Positions 28,097 through 37,836 of a stretch of 64,000 nt of DNA are shown piece after piece. Source of the DNA: an uncultured Paracoccaceae bacterium (GTDB lineage: Bacteria; Pseudomonadota; Alphaproteobacteria; Rhodobacterales; Rhodobacteraceae); the NCBI GenBank assembly GCA_947489705.1, contig CANLEQ010000009.1:79996-143995 (forward strand), given 5' to 3'. The stretch's first letter is position 1. Each line of letters begins with the position of its first letter. Below the pieces are notes generated by a model that saw only the letters and a program-made list of their open reading frames with translations, searched no databases and was not told the DNA's origin. A program made the translations under genes and the position numbers.

Positions 28097-28336
28097 CTTG
28101 TTCCTTTCGTCGCGGCGGCAGGCCGCGGAGGCGCGGGCCATCCTGCGTCCTGCCGACCGCATTTCTCAGCCATCACGAATGGCACCGCGATACGATACCG
28201 GCTGGAGGGATCTTGCAATGCTGTGGATGCGAGGGCGCGACGCGCCGCGTTCGGGATGCACGAACCCGGCCTGCGCGGATCGCGCGGTGCGGGGCACGGC
28301 GGGGATGGATGGCCGGCCCCTCGGGGCCGGCACCCG

Positions 28337-28370
28337 AAAGGCGGCGGGATCCGGGGATCGCGCCGCCTTT
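28337..28370 (-). terminator. Terminator after caiX
   Basis: 10-bp stem AAAGGCGGCG / CGCCGCCTTT with a 14-nt loop that itself contains GATC-CGGG-GATC. It begins 22 bp beyond the caiX stop and is followed on the minus strand by TTTCG. The rest of the 295-bp gap to the acetamidase start (28097-28391) holds a second GC-rich inverted repeat near 28312-28331 and nothing else I recognise. Confidence 0.65.
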
Positions 28371-28391
28371 CTCTTCATCCGGCGAAGGCGC

Positions 28392-29330
28392 TCAGAGCCC
28401 GAGGCTCTCGCGCACCACCGGCAGGGCGGGCTCGCCGTCGATCGTGGTGACGCCGTCGAGCCACGTGTCGAGGAGGTCCGGCCGATCCTGCAGAACCTCT
28501 TCGGCGGCGTCTTCGGGCGCGGTGCCGTCATTGAGGATCAGGGCCATCATCGCGTTTTCGAGCTCTACCGAGAACACCATGTTCTCGAGCAGGGCGGCCA
28601 CGTTCGGGCACTCCTCGGCGTAGCCCGGTCGCGTGACCGTGCGGACCTCGGCCGAGCCCATGTCCGGGCCGAAATATTCGTCGCCGCCGGTCAGATAGGT
28701 CAGGTCGTATTCGGTGTTCATCGGGTGCGGCTCCCAGGCGGGGAAGACGACCCAGTCGTCGGAGCGTCCGGCGCGCGCGACCTGCGCCAGCATGCCCTGC
28801 TCGCTCGATTCCTGCAGCGACCAGTCGCCGAGACCGAACGCGTCGTCCTCGATCATCCGCATCATGTTCTCGTTGACCGAGGCGCCCGATTCGATGCCGT
28901 AGATGGTCTTGTCGAACTTCTCGGCGTTCTCCGCGAGATCGTCGAACGAGGTCACGCCCGCCTCGGCCACGTAGCTCGGCACGGCGAGGGTGAAGCGGTT
29001 GCCCGAGAGGTTGGTCTGCAGGACCGTGATCTCGCCCGCCTCGACCATCGGCTGCGCGAGTTCGGTCTGGGCCGGCATCCAGTTGCCGAGGAACACGTCG
29101 AGCTGATCGTCGGCGAGCGCGCGGAACGTGATCGGCACCGACAGGGTCTCGATCTCGGCCTCGTAGCCCATCGGTTCCAGCATCTTCTGCAGCAGGGCAT
29201 TCGTCGAGGCGATGTCGGTCCAGCCGGGGTTGGAATAGCGCACCGTCTGGCAGCTTTCGGCATCCTGGGCGATGGCCGCCCCGCTGCCGATCAGGGCGAT
29301 CGCGGTGGCGGTGGTCATGAGCTTGGTCAT
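28392..29330 (-). CDS. caiX: Quaternary-amine ABC transporter substrate-binding protein (CaiX/ChoX, OpuAC fold)
   Basis: Periplasmic binding protein for trimethylammonium compounds, 312 residues with Sec signal MTKLMTTATAIALIGSGAA cleaved after IAQ. The mature part starts VRYSNPGWTDIASTNAL and has DVFLGNWMPAQTELAQP near 75, GIESGASVNENMMRMI and VVFPAWEPHPMNTEYDLTYL. The aromatic-rich segments (W in NPGWTD, NWMP, AWEPH) form the cation-binding box of the family. GAGGACTTCA precedes ATG 29330. It is the last gene behind the carnitine dehydrogenase-thioesterase, so carnitine (CaiX) is a likelier ligand than choline. No ATPase or permease is encoded here, so it must dock on a transporter made elsewhere. 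Confidence 0.88.
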   Translation of the reverse strand: MTKLMTTATAIALIGSGAAIAQDAESCQTVRYSNPGWTDIASTNALLQKMLEPMGYEAEIETLSVPITFRALADDQLDVFLGNWMPAQTELAQPMVEAGEITVLQTNLSGNRFTLAVPSYVAEAGVTSFDDLAENAEKFDKTIYGIESGASVNENMMRMIEDDAFGLGDWSLQESSEQGMLAQVARAGRSDDWVVFPAWEPHPMNTEYDLTYLTGGDEYFGPDMGSAEVRTVTRPGYAEECPNVAALLENMVFSVELENAMMALILNDGTAPEDAAEEVLQDRPDLLDTWLDGVTTIDGEPALPVVRESLGL

Positions 29331-29368
29331 TGAAGTCCTCTTTCGAAATGTCCGGTTCGGGGGTGAAG

Positions 29369-30856
29369 TCAGGGCGTACCGGCCGCGCGGATGGCGCGGC
29401 CCGGCGTGATGTCGTCGGGTTGCGGAGGCTGGCTGCGCACCAGCGCCGCGATCCTGTCCAGAACCTCGGCAGGTGCGGGAGCGACGCGGCCGGCGGTCCG
29501 GTTGACATGAAGGCACATATGCTCGGCCGTGGCCAGCACGTCGCCGTCCACGCCCCGGCGCAGCCTGTGGAAGAGGTGCAGCCGCTTTTCGTCGTGCGAC
29601 ACGATGCGCGCCTCGACCGTCAGATCGTCGCCGAGCCGCGCCTCGCCCAGGTGCCGCAGATGCGATTCGGCCGTGTAGTAGCTTGCGCCGCCCTCGACAT
29701 AGGCGAGGTCCACGCCGATCCGGCGCAGCACGGCGTCGGTCGCGTCGCCGAAGACCTGGAGATAGCGATGCTCGGTCATGTGGCCGTTGTAATCGACCCA
29801 GGCGGGGGCGACCCGCGCCGAATGGCGTACCGGACCGTCCTCGGAGGGCGCGGGTGCCGCGGCGCGCAACCGTGCCTCGAACTCGGCGAGCAACCGCCCG
29901 GCGCCCCAGCCGCGGCCGCCATCGCCGTCGCGTAGGGCCTGGAGGATGCCGACGAGGTTCTCGTCGCGCACCCGCTCGAGCCCGCGGACCGAGAGGCCTT
30001 CGTTCTGCGCATCCGACTGCGCCACGATCTTGTCGATGAGCGCGTCGTCGAGATCGACCGTGTCCATCAGTTTCGTCCACGGCCATTTCAGGGCGGGGCC
30101 GAACTGTCCCAGGAAGTGACGCATCCCCGCTTCGCCGCCGGCGATCCGGTAGGTCTGGAAGAGGCCCATCTGCGCCCATCGCAGGCCGAACGAATAACGG
30201 ATCACGTCGTCGAGCGTCTCGACGTCGCAGATATCGTCGTGGACGAGCCAGAGCGCCTCGCGCCAGAGCGCCTCGAGCAGGCGGTCGCCCACGAAGGCGT
30301 CGATCTCCTTGCGGATCGCCACGCCCTTGAGGCCCAGCGGCGCGAGGAGCGCGATCGCCTCTTGGACGGTGGCAGGATCGGTGTGCTTGCCGCCGACGAT
30401 CTCGACCAGCGGCAGCAGATAGACGGGGTTGTAGGGATGGGCCACGACCAGCCGTTCGGGACGGGTCATCCCGTCCTGAAGGTCGGTCGGCAGCAGGCCG
30501 GAGGTCGAGGAGCCGATCACCGCGTCGGCGGGCGCGGCGCGGTCGATCTCGGCCAGCACGGCGCGCTTGAGGTCGAGTCGTTCGGGCACGCTTTCCTGCA
30601 CCCATTGCGCCCCTGCGACCGCACCCGCCACGTCGTCGTGAAAGCTGAGCCGTCCCTCGGGCGGCAACGGTGCGTCGGTAAGGCGGGCATAGGCGGCGCG
30701 GGCGTTCTCCAGCACCTCGGTGACGATCCGTCGCGCCTCGGGATGCGGGTCGTGCACGGCCACGTCGACACCGGCCAGAAGGAACCGGGCGACCCAGCCT
30801 CCGCCGATGACGCCGCCGCCGATGCAGGCGGCCCGCCGGAGCGTCGGCGCGCTCAC
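29369..30856 (-). CDS. cdhA-cdhB: Bifunctional L-carnitine dehydrogenase / betainyl-CoA thioesterase fusion (CdhA-CdhB)
   Basis: Oxidises L-carnitine to 3-dehydrocarnitine with NAD+ and hydrolyses the betainyl-CoA formed later in the pathway. 495 residues from GTG 30856. Residues 1-320 are a 3-hydroxyacyl-CoA dehydrogenase-type fold: [18 protein letters not shown] dinucleotide site, [29 protein letters not shown] and [16 protein letters not shown]. Residues from about 345 on are a hotdog 4HBT thioesterase: [19 protein letters not shown] (catalytic Asp and His), then [20 protein letters not shown]. aeruginosa encodes these two activities as separate cdhA and cdhB. A fused form is known from rhizobia. 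The start overlaps the cdhC stop (GTGA). Confidence 0.9.
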   Translation of the reverse strand: MSAPTLRRAACIGGGVIGGGWVARFLLAGVDVAVHDPHPEARRIVTEVLENARAAYARLTDAPLPPEGRLSFHDDVAGAVAGAQWVQESVPERLDLKRAVLAEIDRAAPADAVIGSSTSGLLPTDLQDGMTRPERLVVAHPYNPVYLLPLVEIVGGKHTDPATVQEAIALLAPLGLKGVAIRKEIDAFVGDRLLEALWREALWLVHDDICDVETLDDVIRYSFGLRWAQMGLFQTYRIAGGEAGMRHFLGQFGPALKWPWTKLMDTVDLDDALIDKIVAQSDAQNEGLSVRGLERVRDENLVGILQALRDGDGGRGWGAGRLLAEFEARLRAAAPAPSEDGPVRHSARVAPAWVDYNGHMTEHRYLQVFGDATDAVLRRIGVDLAYVEGGASYYTAESHLRHLGEARLGDDLTVEARIVSHDEKRLHLFHRLRRGVDGDVLATAEHMCLHVNRTAGRVAPAPAEVLDRIAALVRSQPPQPDDITPGRAIRAAGTP

Positions 30857-31758
30857 CACCGGCGCTCCAGCCCGAGGCGCTCGCGCACCTCCGAGGGGCC
30901 CATGATGCGCGATCCCATGTTCCGGGCAATTTCCGCGGCGCGTTCGACCAGCTGGCCGTTGGTCGCCAGCACCCCGCGTTCGAGCATCAGGTTGTCCTCG
31001 AGCCCCACGCGGATATGCCCGCCGGCCAGCACCGCCAGCGCGGCATAGGGCAACTGGTCGCGTCCGATCGAAAAGGCCGAGAAGGTCCATTCGGACGGAA
31101 GGTTGGCGACCATCGCCTGCAACGTGGAAAGGTCGTTGGGCGCGCCCCAGGGGATGCCCATGCAGAGTTGCACCATGACCGGATCGTCGATCAGCCCCTG
31201 CTCCTTGAGCCATTTTGCGAGGACCAGGTGACCGGTGTCGAAGATCTCGATCTCGGGCCGCACGCCCAGATCGCGGATCCGCGCCGCCATCGCCCGAAGC
31301 ATGGCGGGCGTGTTGGTCATCACGTAATCGCCCTCGCCGAAATTCATCGTCCCGCAATCGAGGGTGCAGATCTCGGGCCGGAGCTCGGCCACATGGGCGA
31401 GCCGCTCCTCGGCGCTGGCCATGTCGCTCTGGGCAGCAACGGGCGGCAAAGGGGCGTCGGGCGGGCCCAGCACCAGATCGCCGCCGGCGCCGGCCGTGAG
31501 GTTCAGGATCACGTCGACATCCGAGGCCGCGATGCGCTCGACGACCTCGCGGTAAAGCGCCGGATCACGCGCCGGCGCGCCGGTCTCGGGGTCGCGGACG
31601 TGGATATGGGCGATGGCCGCCCCGGCCCGGGCGGCCTCGATCGCGGCGTCGGCGATCTCGGCCGGCGTCACCGGCACCTTGTCCGAACGTCCGGTGGTGT
31701 CGCCCGCACCGGTCACGGCACAGGTGATGAAGACGTCGCGCGTTGGTCTCAGCGGCAT
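30853..31758 (-). CDS. cdhC: Dehydrocarnitine cleavage enzyme, BKACE family (CdhC)
   Basis: Beta-keto acid cleavage enzyme. With acetyl-CoA it splits 3-dehydrocarnitine into betainyl-CoA and acetoacetate. 301 residues, TIM barrel. Zinc ligands appear as [10 protein letters not shown] near 47. Further family marks are [54 protein letters not shown] and the late [29 protein letters not shown] precedes ATG 31758. As first gene of cdhC-cdhAB-caiX it probably follows its own promoter in 31759-31849, although proB ends just upstream on the same strand. Other BKACE substrates exist; the fused carnitine dehydrogenase next door makes dehydrocarnitine the best choice. Confidence 0.9.
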   Translation of the reverse strand: MPLRPTRDVFITCAVTGAGDTTGRSDKVPVTPAEIADAAIEAARAGAAIAHIHVRDPETGAPARDPALYREVVERIAASDVDVILNLTAGAGGDLVLGPPDAPLPPVAAQSDMASAEERLAHVAELRPEICTLDCGTMNFGEGDYVMTNTPAMLRAMAARIRDLGVRPEIEIFDTGHLVLAKWLKEQGLIDDPVMVQLCMGIPWGAPNDLSTLQAMVANLPSEWTFSAFSIGRDQLPYAALAVLAGGHIRVGLEDNLMLERGVLATNGQLVERAAEIARNMGSRIMGPSEVRERLGLERRW

Positions 31759-31766
31759 GCAATCCC

Positions 31767-31784
31767 TCGATATTGTCGATATTG
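31767..31784. repeat. Tandem 9-bp direct repeat in the cdhC leader
   Basis: TCGATATTG occurs twice back to back. On the cdhC coding strand the copy nearer the gene overlaps the GAGGG ribosome-binding site. This is a candidate regulator site for carnitine genes. Confidence 0.45.
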
Positions 31785-31849
31785 ATGTGCCGGACCCGCG
31801 CCGAACGCGATCCCGGTATGAGTGGGGCTTGAGGCCCGTGGGGGTCCGG

Positions 31850-33010
31850 TCACCGGTGGACGACGACCTTCTGGCGGTCCTCCGGCGCGTCGATCGGGAT
31901 GTGGTTTTCCTCGAGCACCAGGATGTTCTCGGCGCCGATCACGTCGCTCTTGGTCTTGTACCCGATGACGTCCTCGACGGGCATGTCGACATGCCGGGCC
32001 AGCAGCATCGTCTCGTCCGACGAGAAGTTGCTGAGGCCGCGGGCGACCTCGGTCCCGGTTTCGTCATAGACGTGCAGCACGTCGCCCTTGACGAAATCCC
32101 CCTGGATCGAGAGCACGTTCTCCCGGCTGATGCCGTGATCGCCGCCTCTCACGGCCGCGGCGACGTCGTTGGAGACGACGAGCGTGCCCGCGACCTGAAG
32201 CCGGTTGCTGAGCCAGATCTTGAGCGGCGACGCCGTCTCGCCGGTGACGAGACAGCGGGTATAGCGACGCTCGCGGTTCAGCAGCGACGAGATGGGGCGT
32301 TCGATGATGCCGTCGGCGATGATCGTCTCGACCCCGGCATTCTGCGCCATGTTCGCGGCCTGCATCTTGGTCAGCATGCCGCCGCTTCCGAGCGCGCTGA
32401 TCCCGGTGGTCGATTCCAGATGCGCGCTGACATCCTCGACCTCTGCGATGAACTTGGCATCGGGATCGGACGGGTCGCGGTCGAAAAGGCCCTCGACGCT
32501 CGTCAGGATCACGAGCATGTCGGCCTCCACCATCTGGGCGACCTTGGCCGACAGGCGGTCGTTGTCGCCGACGCGAAGGTCGCGCGTCGCGACGGAATCG
32601 TTCTCGTTGATGATCGGCATGATGTCGTTCTCGAAGAGACGCATCATCGTGTTCTTGATGTTCAGGAAACGACGCCGTTCCTCCATGTCCTCGGCGGTCA
32701 CGAGCATCTGGGCGACGTCCATGTTGTGCTCGGACGCAATCTGCCGGTAGGCGTTCATCAGGAGCGGCTGGCCGCAGGCAGCGGCCGCCTGCTTGTCGAG
32801 CAGGCCGGCATCCTCGGGCCGCTTGCCGATCATGTTGAGCCCCAGTGCCACGGAGCCCGACGAGGTGAGAACGATGTCGTGGCCCTCGCGCTGCAGCTGC
32901 GCGAGGTCGCTGATCAGGCCGTTCATGAAGGCATAGCGCAGCGTCAGCTTCTCGCTGTTGGCAAGCAGGCTCGATCCGATCTTGACGACGATCTTCTTCT
33001 TCCTCGGCAT
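31850..33010 (-). CDS. proB: Glutamate 5-kinase ProB with PUA domain
   Basis: First committed step of proline synthesis, ATP-dependent phosphorylation of glutamate in the cytoplasm. 386 residues from ATG 33010 after GGAGAATGAA. Amino-acid kinase domain (1-260): [59 protein letters not shown]-terminal PUA domain is present (from about 275, [20 protein letters not shown], then FSSDETMLL). The domain order is that of E. coli ProB, though relatives of this group may differ in feedback control. Divergent from proC-proA across a 257-bp shared promoter region. Confidence 0.95.
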   Translation of the reverse strand: MPRKKKIVVKIGSSLLANSEKLTLRYAFMNGLISDLAQLQREGHDIVLTSSGSVALGLNMIGKRPEDAGLLDKQAAAACGQPLLMNAYRQIASEHNMDVAQMLVTAEDMEERRRFLNIKNTMMRLFENDIMPIINENDSVATRDLRVGDNDRLSAKVAQMVEADMLVILTSVEGLFDRDPSDPDAKFIAEVEDVSAHLESTTGISALGSGGMLTKMQAANMAQNAGVETIIADGIIERPISSLLNRERRYTRCLVTGETASPLKIWLSNRLQVAGTLVVSNDVAAAVRGGDHGISRENVLSIQGDFVKGDVLHVYDETGTEVARGLSNFSSDETMLLARHVDMPVEDVIGYKTKSDVIGAENILVLEENHIPIDAPEDRQKVVVHR

Positions 33011-33267
33011 TTCATTCTCCGCTAGAGGTCTGGTCTTGCTGCGAAAAACGAAAGCGGTTTGCGTCGTCCCGGGCAGCGTTGTAGCGTTCGGTGGTAAGAG
33101 ATTTTCGGGTCTATACCACGTACCGGACCTGCGAATGCAAACAGATCGCTGCCGTCGCGGATGCGCCACGGGGTGGTGGCGGCGCCAAGAAACCGGCCGC
33201 CTTCGCGAACCCGATGCCGCGCTGCGGAAAAGGGGCGGGGCGGGCGGACCAATGCTGGGGAAACGAC

Positions 33268-34047
33268 ATGAACGTGCTTCTTATCGGATGCGGCAAGATG
33301 GGCGGCGCGATGCTGCGCCGCTGGGTGCGCCACGACGATGTCCGGTTCACCGTCGCCGATCCGGCGGCGCATGATCTGCCGCAGGGCGTGACGCATGTGT
33401 CGGATGCTTCCGAGCTGTCCGCCCGCGCCTTCGACGTGGTGATCATCGCGATCAAGCCGCAGATGATCGCCGAGGTCCTGCCGGACTACGTCCACGCGCT
33501 GGCCGAGGGCGGCTGCTACGTCTCGATCGCCGCGGGGGCGAGCCTCGCGACGATCGGCGCCGTCGTCGGCGACGAGGCGATCGTGCGCGTGATGCCGAAC
33601 ATGGGCGCGCTGGTGGGAATGGGCGTCTCGGGCCTCTATGCGAACGATCGCTGCACGCCCGAGCAGAGTGCCGCGGTCACCGATCTGATCGCGCAGACGG
33701 GCAGCTGCATTCCGCTCGGCAGCGAGGACGAGATCGACCGCCTGACCGCCGTGAGCGGCAGCGGGCCCGGCTATGTCTTCGAGATCATGCGCGCCTATGT
33801 GGCCGCGGCCGAGGCACTCGGCTTCGACCACGAGACCGCGCGGACGCTGGTCTTCGGCACCATTGCCGGCACCGCCGAGGCCGCGCGCCAGTCGGACCAG
33901 ACGCTGGAGGACCTGCGCAAATCCGTCACCAGCAAGAACGGCACGACCGAAGCCGGCCTCGCGCAGCTGATGCGCGACGGAGAGCTTGAGGCGTTGCTGA
34001 ACGACACGGTGCAGGCCGCCTATGCGCGCGCCGTCGCCCTGAGATGA
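33268..34047 (+). CDS. proC: Pyrroline-5-carboxylate reductase ProC
   Basis: Last step of proline synthesis: NAD(P)H reduction of pyrroline-5-carboxylate. 259 residues from ATG 33268 ([19 protein letters not shown], dinucleotide fold GxGxMG). The conserved segments [30 protein letters not shown] and the signature [19 protein letters not shown] near 165 are present, followed by TVSGTIAG-like and [11 protein letters not shown] motifs. The stop overlaps an upstream ATG in the proA frame. The genes are clearly co-transcribed. Confidence 0.95.
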   Translation: MNVLLIGCGKMGGAMLRRWVRHDDVRFTVADPAAHDLPQGVTHVSDASELSARAFDVVIIAIKPQMIAEVLPDYVHALAEGGCYVSIAAGASLATIGAVVGDEAIVRVMPNMGALVGMGVSGLYANDRCTPEQSAAVTDLIAQTGSCIPLGSEDEIDRLTAVSGSGPGYVFEIMRAYVAAAEALGFDHETARTLVFGTIAGTAEAARQSDQTLEDLRKSVTSKNGTTEAGLAQLMRDGELEALLNDTVQAAYARAVALR

Positions 34048-34085
34048 ACCCTGGCGGTTCTTTCGCAGAGATCGAGGACACGAAC

Positions 34086-35366
34086 ATGAACGAGATGAGC
34101 ACGAATGGCGTCCGCCGGGATGTCGAAGCGGTCGTATCCGACCTCGGGCACCGCGCCAGGGATGCCGCGCGCGCATTGTCCACGGCCCCGGCCGAGCAGC
34201 GCAACCTCGCCCTTGCCGAGGCGGCGAACGCATTGCGCCGGCGCGCGGCCGAGGTGATCGCCGCCAATGCGCGGGATCTCGAGGCCGTCGAAGGGAGCGG
34301 CAAGGACGCGGCCTTCATCGACCGGCTGACCCTGACCGAGGACCGCGTGGCCGCGATGGCCGATGCGCTCGACGCGATCGCGGCGCAGGACGATCCGCTC
34401 GGCCGCACCCTCGCCACGTTCGAGCGGCCCAACGGCCTGAAGATCGACCGCGTCAGCGTGCCCATCGGCGTCATCGCGATGATCTACGAATCGCGCCCGA
34501 ATGTCGGGTCCGACGCCGGCGCGCTGTGCATCAAGTCCGGCAATGCCGTGATCCTGCGCGGAGGCTCGGAAAGCCTGCATTCCTCGCGGGTCATCGTCGA
34601 ATGCCTGACCGAAGGCCTGAAAGCCGCCGATCTTCCGCAGGATGCGGTGCAACTTGTCGACACGCGCGAGCGCGAAGCGGTGAAGCTCTTGCTGCACAGT
34701 ATCGACAATGTCGATCTGGTCATCCCGCGCGGCGGGCGGGGGCTGGTTTCGCTGGTGCAGCGCGAGGCGCGGGTGCCGACGCTGCTGCATCTCGAGGGCA
34801 ACAACCACACCTATCTCCACGAGAGCGCCGATCTCGACAAGGCGGTCGGCATCGTGCGCAACGCCAAGATGCGCCGGACCGGCATCTGCGGCGCGACGGA
34901 ATGCGTGGTGGTCGATGCCGCGATCGCCGAACGGGTGCTGCCGCTTCTGGCCAAGGCCCTGCACGATTGCGAGCTGCGCGGCGACGAGGCCACCCGCCGC
35001 ATCCTCCCCGATGCGGCCCCGGCATCGGATGCCGACTGGGACACCGAATATCTCAGCAACATCATGTCGATCAGGATCGTCGAGGGTTTGCAGGAGGGTA
35101 TCGCATTCGTGCAGGCCCATTCGTCGGGTCACACCGATGCGATCATCGCAGAGGATGCCGTCGCCGCGAAACGCTTCATGGCGGCCGTGGATTCGGCCGT
35201 GGTGATGCACAACGCCTCCACCCAGTTCTCGGATGGCGGAGAGTTCGGCATGGGCGCCGAGATCGGGATCGCGACCGGCAAGATGCACGCCCGGGGCCCC
35301 GTCGGCGCGGAGCAGCTGACGAGCTTCAAGTACCTCGTCTACGGCAACGGCCAGCAGCGGCCCTGA
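34086..35366 (+). CDS. proA: Gamma-glutamyl phosphate reductase ProA
   Basis: Second step of proline synthesis: NADPH reduction of gamma-glutamyl phosphate to the semialdehyde. 426 residues from ATG 34086. This start has GAGG in front and gives the usual length, whereas the in-frame ATG at 34044 (overlapping the proC stop) adds 14 atypical residues. Aldehyde-dehydrogenase-like: [47 protein letters not shown], catalytic Cys in [13 protein letters not shown] near 265, [20 protein letters not shown]. It completes the proB/proC/proA set in one locus. Confidence 0.95.
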   Translation: MNEMSTNGVRRDVEAVVSDLGHRARDAARALSTAPAEQRNLALAEAANALRRRAAEVIAANARDLEAVEGSGKDAAFIDRLTLTEDRVAAMADALDAIAAQDDPLGRTLATFERPNGLKIDRVSVPIGVIAMIYESRPNVGSDAGALCIKSGNAVILRGGSESLHSSRVIVECLTEGLKAADLPQDAVQLVDTREREAVKLLLHSIDNVDLVIPRGGRGLVSLVQREARVPTLLHLEGNNHTYLHESADLDKAVGIVRNAKMRRTGICGATECVVVDAAIAERVLPLLAKALHDCELRGDEATRRILPDAAPASDADWDTEYLSNIMSIRIVEGLQEGIAFVQAHSSGHTDAIIAEDAVAAKRFMAAVDSAVVMHNASTQFSDGGEFGMGAEIGIATGKMHARGPVGAEQLTSFKYLVYGNGQQRP

Positions 35367-35371
35367 GCCCT

Positions 35372-35404
35372 TCGGTACCGGGCCAGGTCGGGGCCCGGTA
35401 CCGA
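35372..35404. terminator. Bidirectional terminator between proA and the SDR gene
   Basis: Perfect 13-bp stem TCGGTACCGGGCC / GGCCCGGTACCGA with a 7-nt loop, placed in the 46-bp gap between two convergent genes. Confidence 0.75.
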
Positions 35405-35412
35405 CGCGCGCC

Positions 35413-36192
35413 CTACGGCATCAACTGGCCGCCGTTCACCTCGATCACCTGGCCGATCACGTAGCCGGCGAGCCGGTCCGAGGCGAGGAACAGGTACGCG
35501 CCCACGCAATCCTCCGCGACGCCCAGCCGTCCCTGCGGTACGGTGGCGAGCATCGCGTCCATCTGCTCCTGGGTCGAATGCCGCTCGTGGAACGGCGTGG
35601 TGATGACGCCGGGGGCCACGGCGTTGACCCTGATGCCGAAGCCGATCCATTCCTTGGCCATGCCGCGGGTGATGTTCGACACGAAGGATTTCGACGAGCC
35701 GTAGAGCCCCGCGCCGCCGCCGGCACCGTTGCGTGCCGCGATGGAGGTCGTGTTGATGATGAAGCCGCCGTTCTTCTTCAGATGAGGCAGGGCGACCCGC
35801 GACGCGGTCACGACCGAGCGCGCGTTGAGATCCATCACCTTGTCGTAATCCGTGTCGCTGGCCTCGGCATAGGGCACGCGTTTGACCATCCCGCCCGCGT
35901 TGTTGACCAGGCCGTCGAGCCCGCCGAGCTTTTCCGCGGCCTCCTCGACCATCCGCTCGACCTCCGCCGAGGAAGAGACGTCGGCCTGGATCGCCACGGC
36001 GGTGCCGCCGGCCTGCTCGATCTCGCGCACCAGCGCCTCGGCGGCGTCGCCGCTCGAATTGTAGTGCACGCCGACTTTCGCGCCCTGTGCCGCGAAGGCC
36101 CGCGCCACGGCGGCCCCGATCCCGGTCGACGCCCCCGTGACGAGGATCGCCTTGCCGGAAAACTCGGGAAAGCTCAGTGGTTGATCGGACAT
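35413..36192 (-). CDS. Short-chain dehydrogenase/reductase (SDR, classical)
   Basis: NAD(P)-dependent oxidoreductase of the FabG-like branch, 259 residues from ATG 36192 (GGAGG upstream). Cofactor site VTGASTGIGAAVARAF near 20, NNAGG near 95, catalytic Ser in NTTSIA near 150, YGSSK catalytic Tyr-Lys near 168, VNAVAPGVITTPF near 195, and a C-terminus with VIEVNGGQLMP. The substrate is not predictable. It is divergent from the TctCBA operon with a 209-bp shared upstream region, so it may act on the compound that system imports. Confidence 0.9.
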   Translation of the reverse strand: MSDQPLSFPEFSGKAILVTGASTGIGAAVARAFAAQGAKVGVHYNSSGDAAEALVREIEQAGGTAVAIQADVSSSAEVERMVEEAAEKLGGLDGLVNNAGGMVKRVPYAEASDTDYDKVMDLNARSVVTASRVALPHLKKNGGFIINTTSIAARNGAGGGAGLYGSSKSFVSNITRGMAKEWIGFGIRVNAVAPGVITTPFHERHSTQEQMDAMLATVPQGRLGVAEDCVGAYLFLASDRLAGYVIGQVIEVNGGQLMP

Positions 36193-36401
36193 GATGGTTC
36201 CTCCATTCAAGGTGAAAGCGCGCGCGGACATGCTCGCCCACGCGCGAAATTCCGGGCGAAGGTGAGACGTGACGCCGCCATCGTCAACACGCAAAGCGTC
36301 CGCGCCGGCTTTGGCGGCGGCAGATCCGGCGCCGTACCAACCCGATTGAACTGGCGGCTCGGCCATGCTCTTTACGCACCACAAACGAGGAGGAGAAAGC
36401 C

Positions 36402-37382
36402 TTGACGATCGATCTGACGCGCCGCGCCGCGCTTGCCTGCGCCGTGGCCCTTGCCGCCCTTCCCGCCATGGCCCAGGACGACTGGCCGACCGCGCCCGTG
36501 CATGTCTTCGTCGGCTTTCCGGCCGGATCGTCACCCGACACGCTCGCGCGGATCATCACCGAACCGCTGGCGCAGCGGCTGGGCCAGCCGGTCGTGGTCG
36601 AGAACAAGCCCGGCGCCGGCGGCGTGATCGGGGTGCAGCAGATGCTGACCACGGCGGGCGACGGGCACACGTTCGGCACCACGATCAACGGTCCCCTGAC
36701 CACCGCGCAGCGGCTGATGGACAGCACCGGCTACGACGTGGAGGCCGACATCGCCCCGGTGACGCTGATCGCGACCTCGCCGCTGGTCCTGGCGGTGTCC
36801 TCGGCGTCGGAGTTCGAGGACCTTCAGGGCTTCGTCGACGCCGCCGGGGCAGAGCCCGAGGCGCTGGCCTATGGCTCGGTCGGGCAGGGCTCCGGCGCGC
36901 ATCTCACCGCCGAGCTCTTTGCCGACGAGGCGGGGGTCAGCATGCTGCACATCCCCTTCACCAGCTATGCCGAGGTCACCACCTCGATCATGGGCGGCGA
37001 GATCGACGCGGGCTTCATGGCGCCGTCGGCCGCGCTCCCGCATGTGGAGGCGGGCAACATGCGGATGCTGGGGATCACCTCGGCCGAGACCTTCCCGCAG
37101 GCCCCCGACGTGCCGGTCATGGCCGGGCAGGCGGGCCTGCCGGATGATTTCCGCGCCGAGCTCTGGAACGCGTTCATCGCGCCCGCGGGTACCGATCCGG
37201 CCGTGATCGAGCGTCTCAACACCGAGCTGGGCGAGATCCTCGCCGATCCGCAGGTGCAGGAAAAGCTGCTCGCCATCGGCTGGCAGGCGGCGCCGGGCAC
37301 GCCCGCAGATCTCGAAGAGCGCATCGTCGCGGATACCGAGATGTGGGGCGCGGTGATCGACCGGGTCGAAGCGGGCGAGTAA
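36402..37382 (+). CDS. tctC: Tripartite tricarboxylate transporter substrate-binding protein (TctC/Bug family)
   Basis: Periplasmic receptor of a TTT-family secondary transporter, 326 residues. Initiates at a rare TTG (36402), which directly follows a strong GAGGAGGAGAAAGCC ribosome-binding site and no better start exists. Sec signal RRAALACAVALAALPAMAQ. Bug-fold motifs: GFPAGSSPDTLARII, VVENKPGAGGVIGVQQM, GSVGQGSGAHLTAELF, HIPFTSYAEVTTSIMGG, FIAPAGTDPAVIERLN. Organic anions (di/tricarboxylates or aromatic acids) are usual ligands. First gene of tctC-tctB-tctA. Confidence 0.93.
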   Translation: MTIDLTRRAALACAVALAALPAMAQDDWPTAPVHVFVGFPAGSSPDTLARIITEPLAQRLGQPVVVENKPGAGGVIGVQQMLTTAGDGHTFGTTINGPLTTAQRLMDSTGYDVEADIAPVTLIATSPLVLAVSSASEFEDLQGFVDAAGAEPEALAYGSVGQGSGAHLTAELFADEAGVSMLHIPFTSYAEVTTSIMGGEIDAGFMAPSAALPHVEAGNMRMLGITSAETFPQAPDVPVMAGQAGLPDDFRAELWNAFIAPAGTDPAVIERLNTELGEILADPQVQEKLLAIGWQAAPGTPADLEERIVADTEMWGAVIDRVEAGE

Positions 37383-37389
37383 CGCCGCG

Positions 37390-37836
37390 ATGCGACGCGA
37401 CTGGCCGGATATCTGCGGCGGGCTGGCGCTGACCGCCGTGGGACTCCTTGCCTGCGGCTGGGCGCTCGCGGAATACGACCTCGGCACCCTCCGCCGGATG
37501 GGGCCGGGGTTCTTCCCCGCCATTCTGGGCGCGCTGCTGGCCGCGCTGGGGTTGATCGTGGCGCTGCCGGCCCTCGGGCGGGCCGGAATGCCGGCCCGCG
37601 TCGCGCCGCGCTCGGCGGTGGCGGTGCTGGCATCGATCGTCATCTTCGGCTTTGGCCTGCCGCGTCTGGGTCTCGCGGGGGCCACCGCGGCCTCGGTCCT
37701 GGTCGCGAGCCTTCCCGCACCGCAGCCGGGATGGACCTGGCGCATCGTGCTGATGGTGGCGATCACGCTGCTCACCGTGCTCGTCTTCAGCGTCGGGTTG
37801 CGGATGACCCTGCCGGTCTGGCCGCGCCTGCCATGA
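37390..37836 (+). CDS. tctB: Tripartite tricarboxylate transporter small permease (TctB)
   Basis: Small membrane subunit of the TTT system, 148 residues with four hydrophobic helices (about 8-28, 42-62, 73-100, 112-138) and the family motif RRMGPGFFPAILGALLAALG after the first helix. It starts 7 bp after tctC, and its stop overlaps the tctA start by 4 bp (ATGA). Confidence 0.9.
   Translation: MRRDWPDICGGLALTAVGLLACGWALAEYDLGTLRRMGPGFFPAILGALLAALGLIVALPALGRAGMPARVAPRSAVAVLASIVIFGFGLPRLGLAGATAASVLVASLPAPQPGWTWRIVLMVAITLLTVLVFSVGLRMTLPVWPRLP

Noticed and set aside
34044..35366. ATG 34044 (overlapping proC stop) as proA start
   Set aside because: ATG 34086 has a GAGG site and gives normal ProA length; the longer start adds 14 atypical residues.
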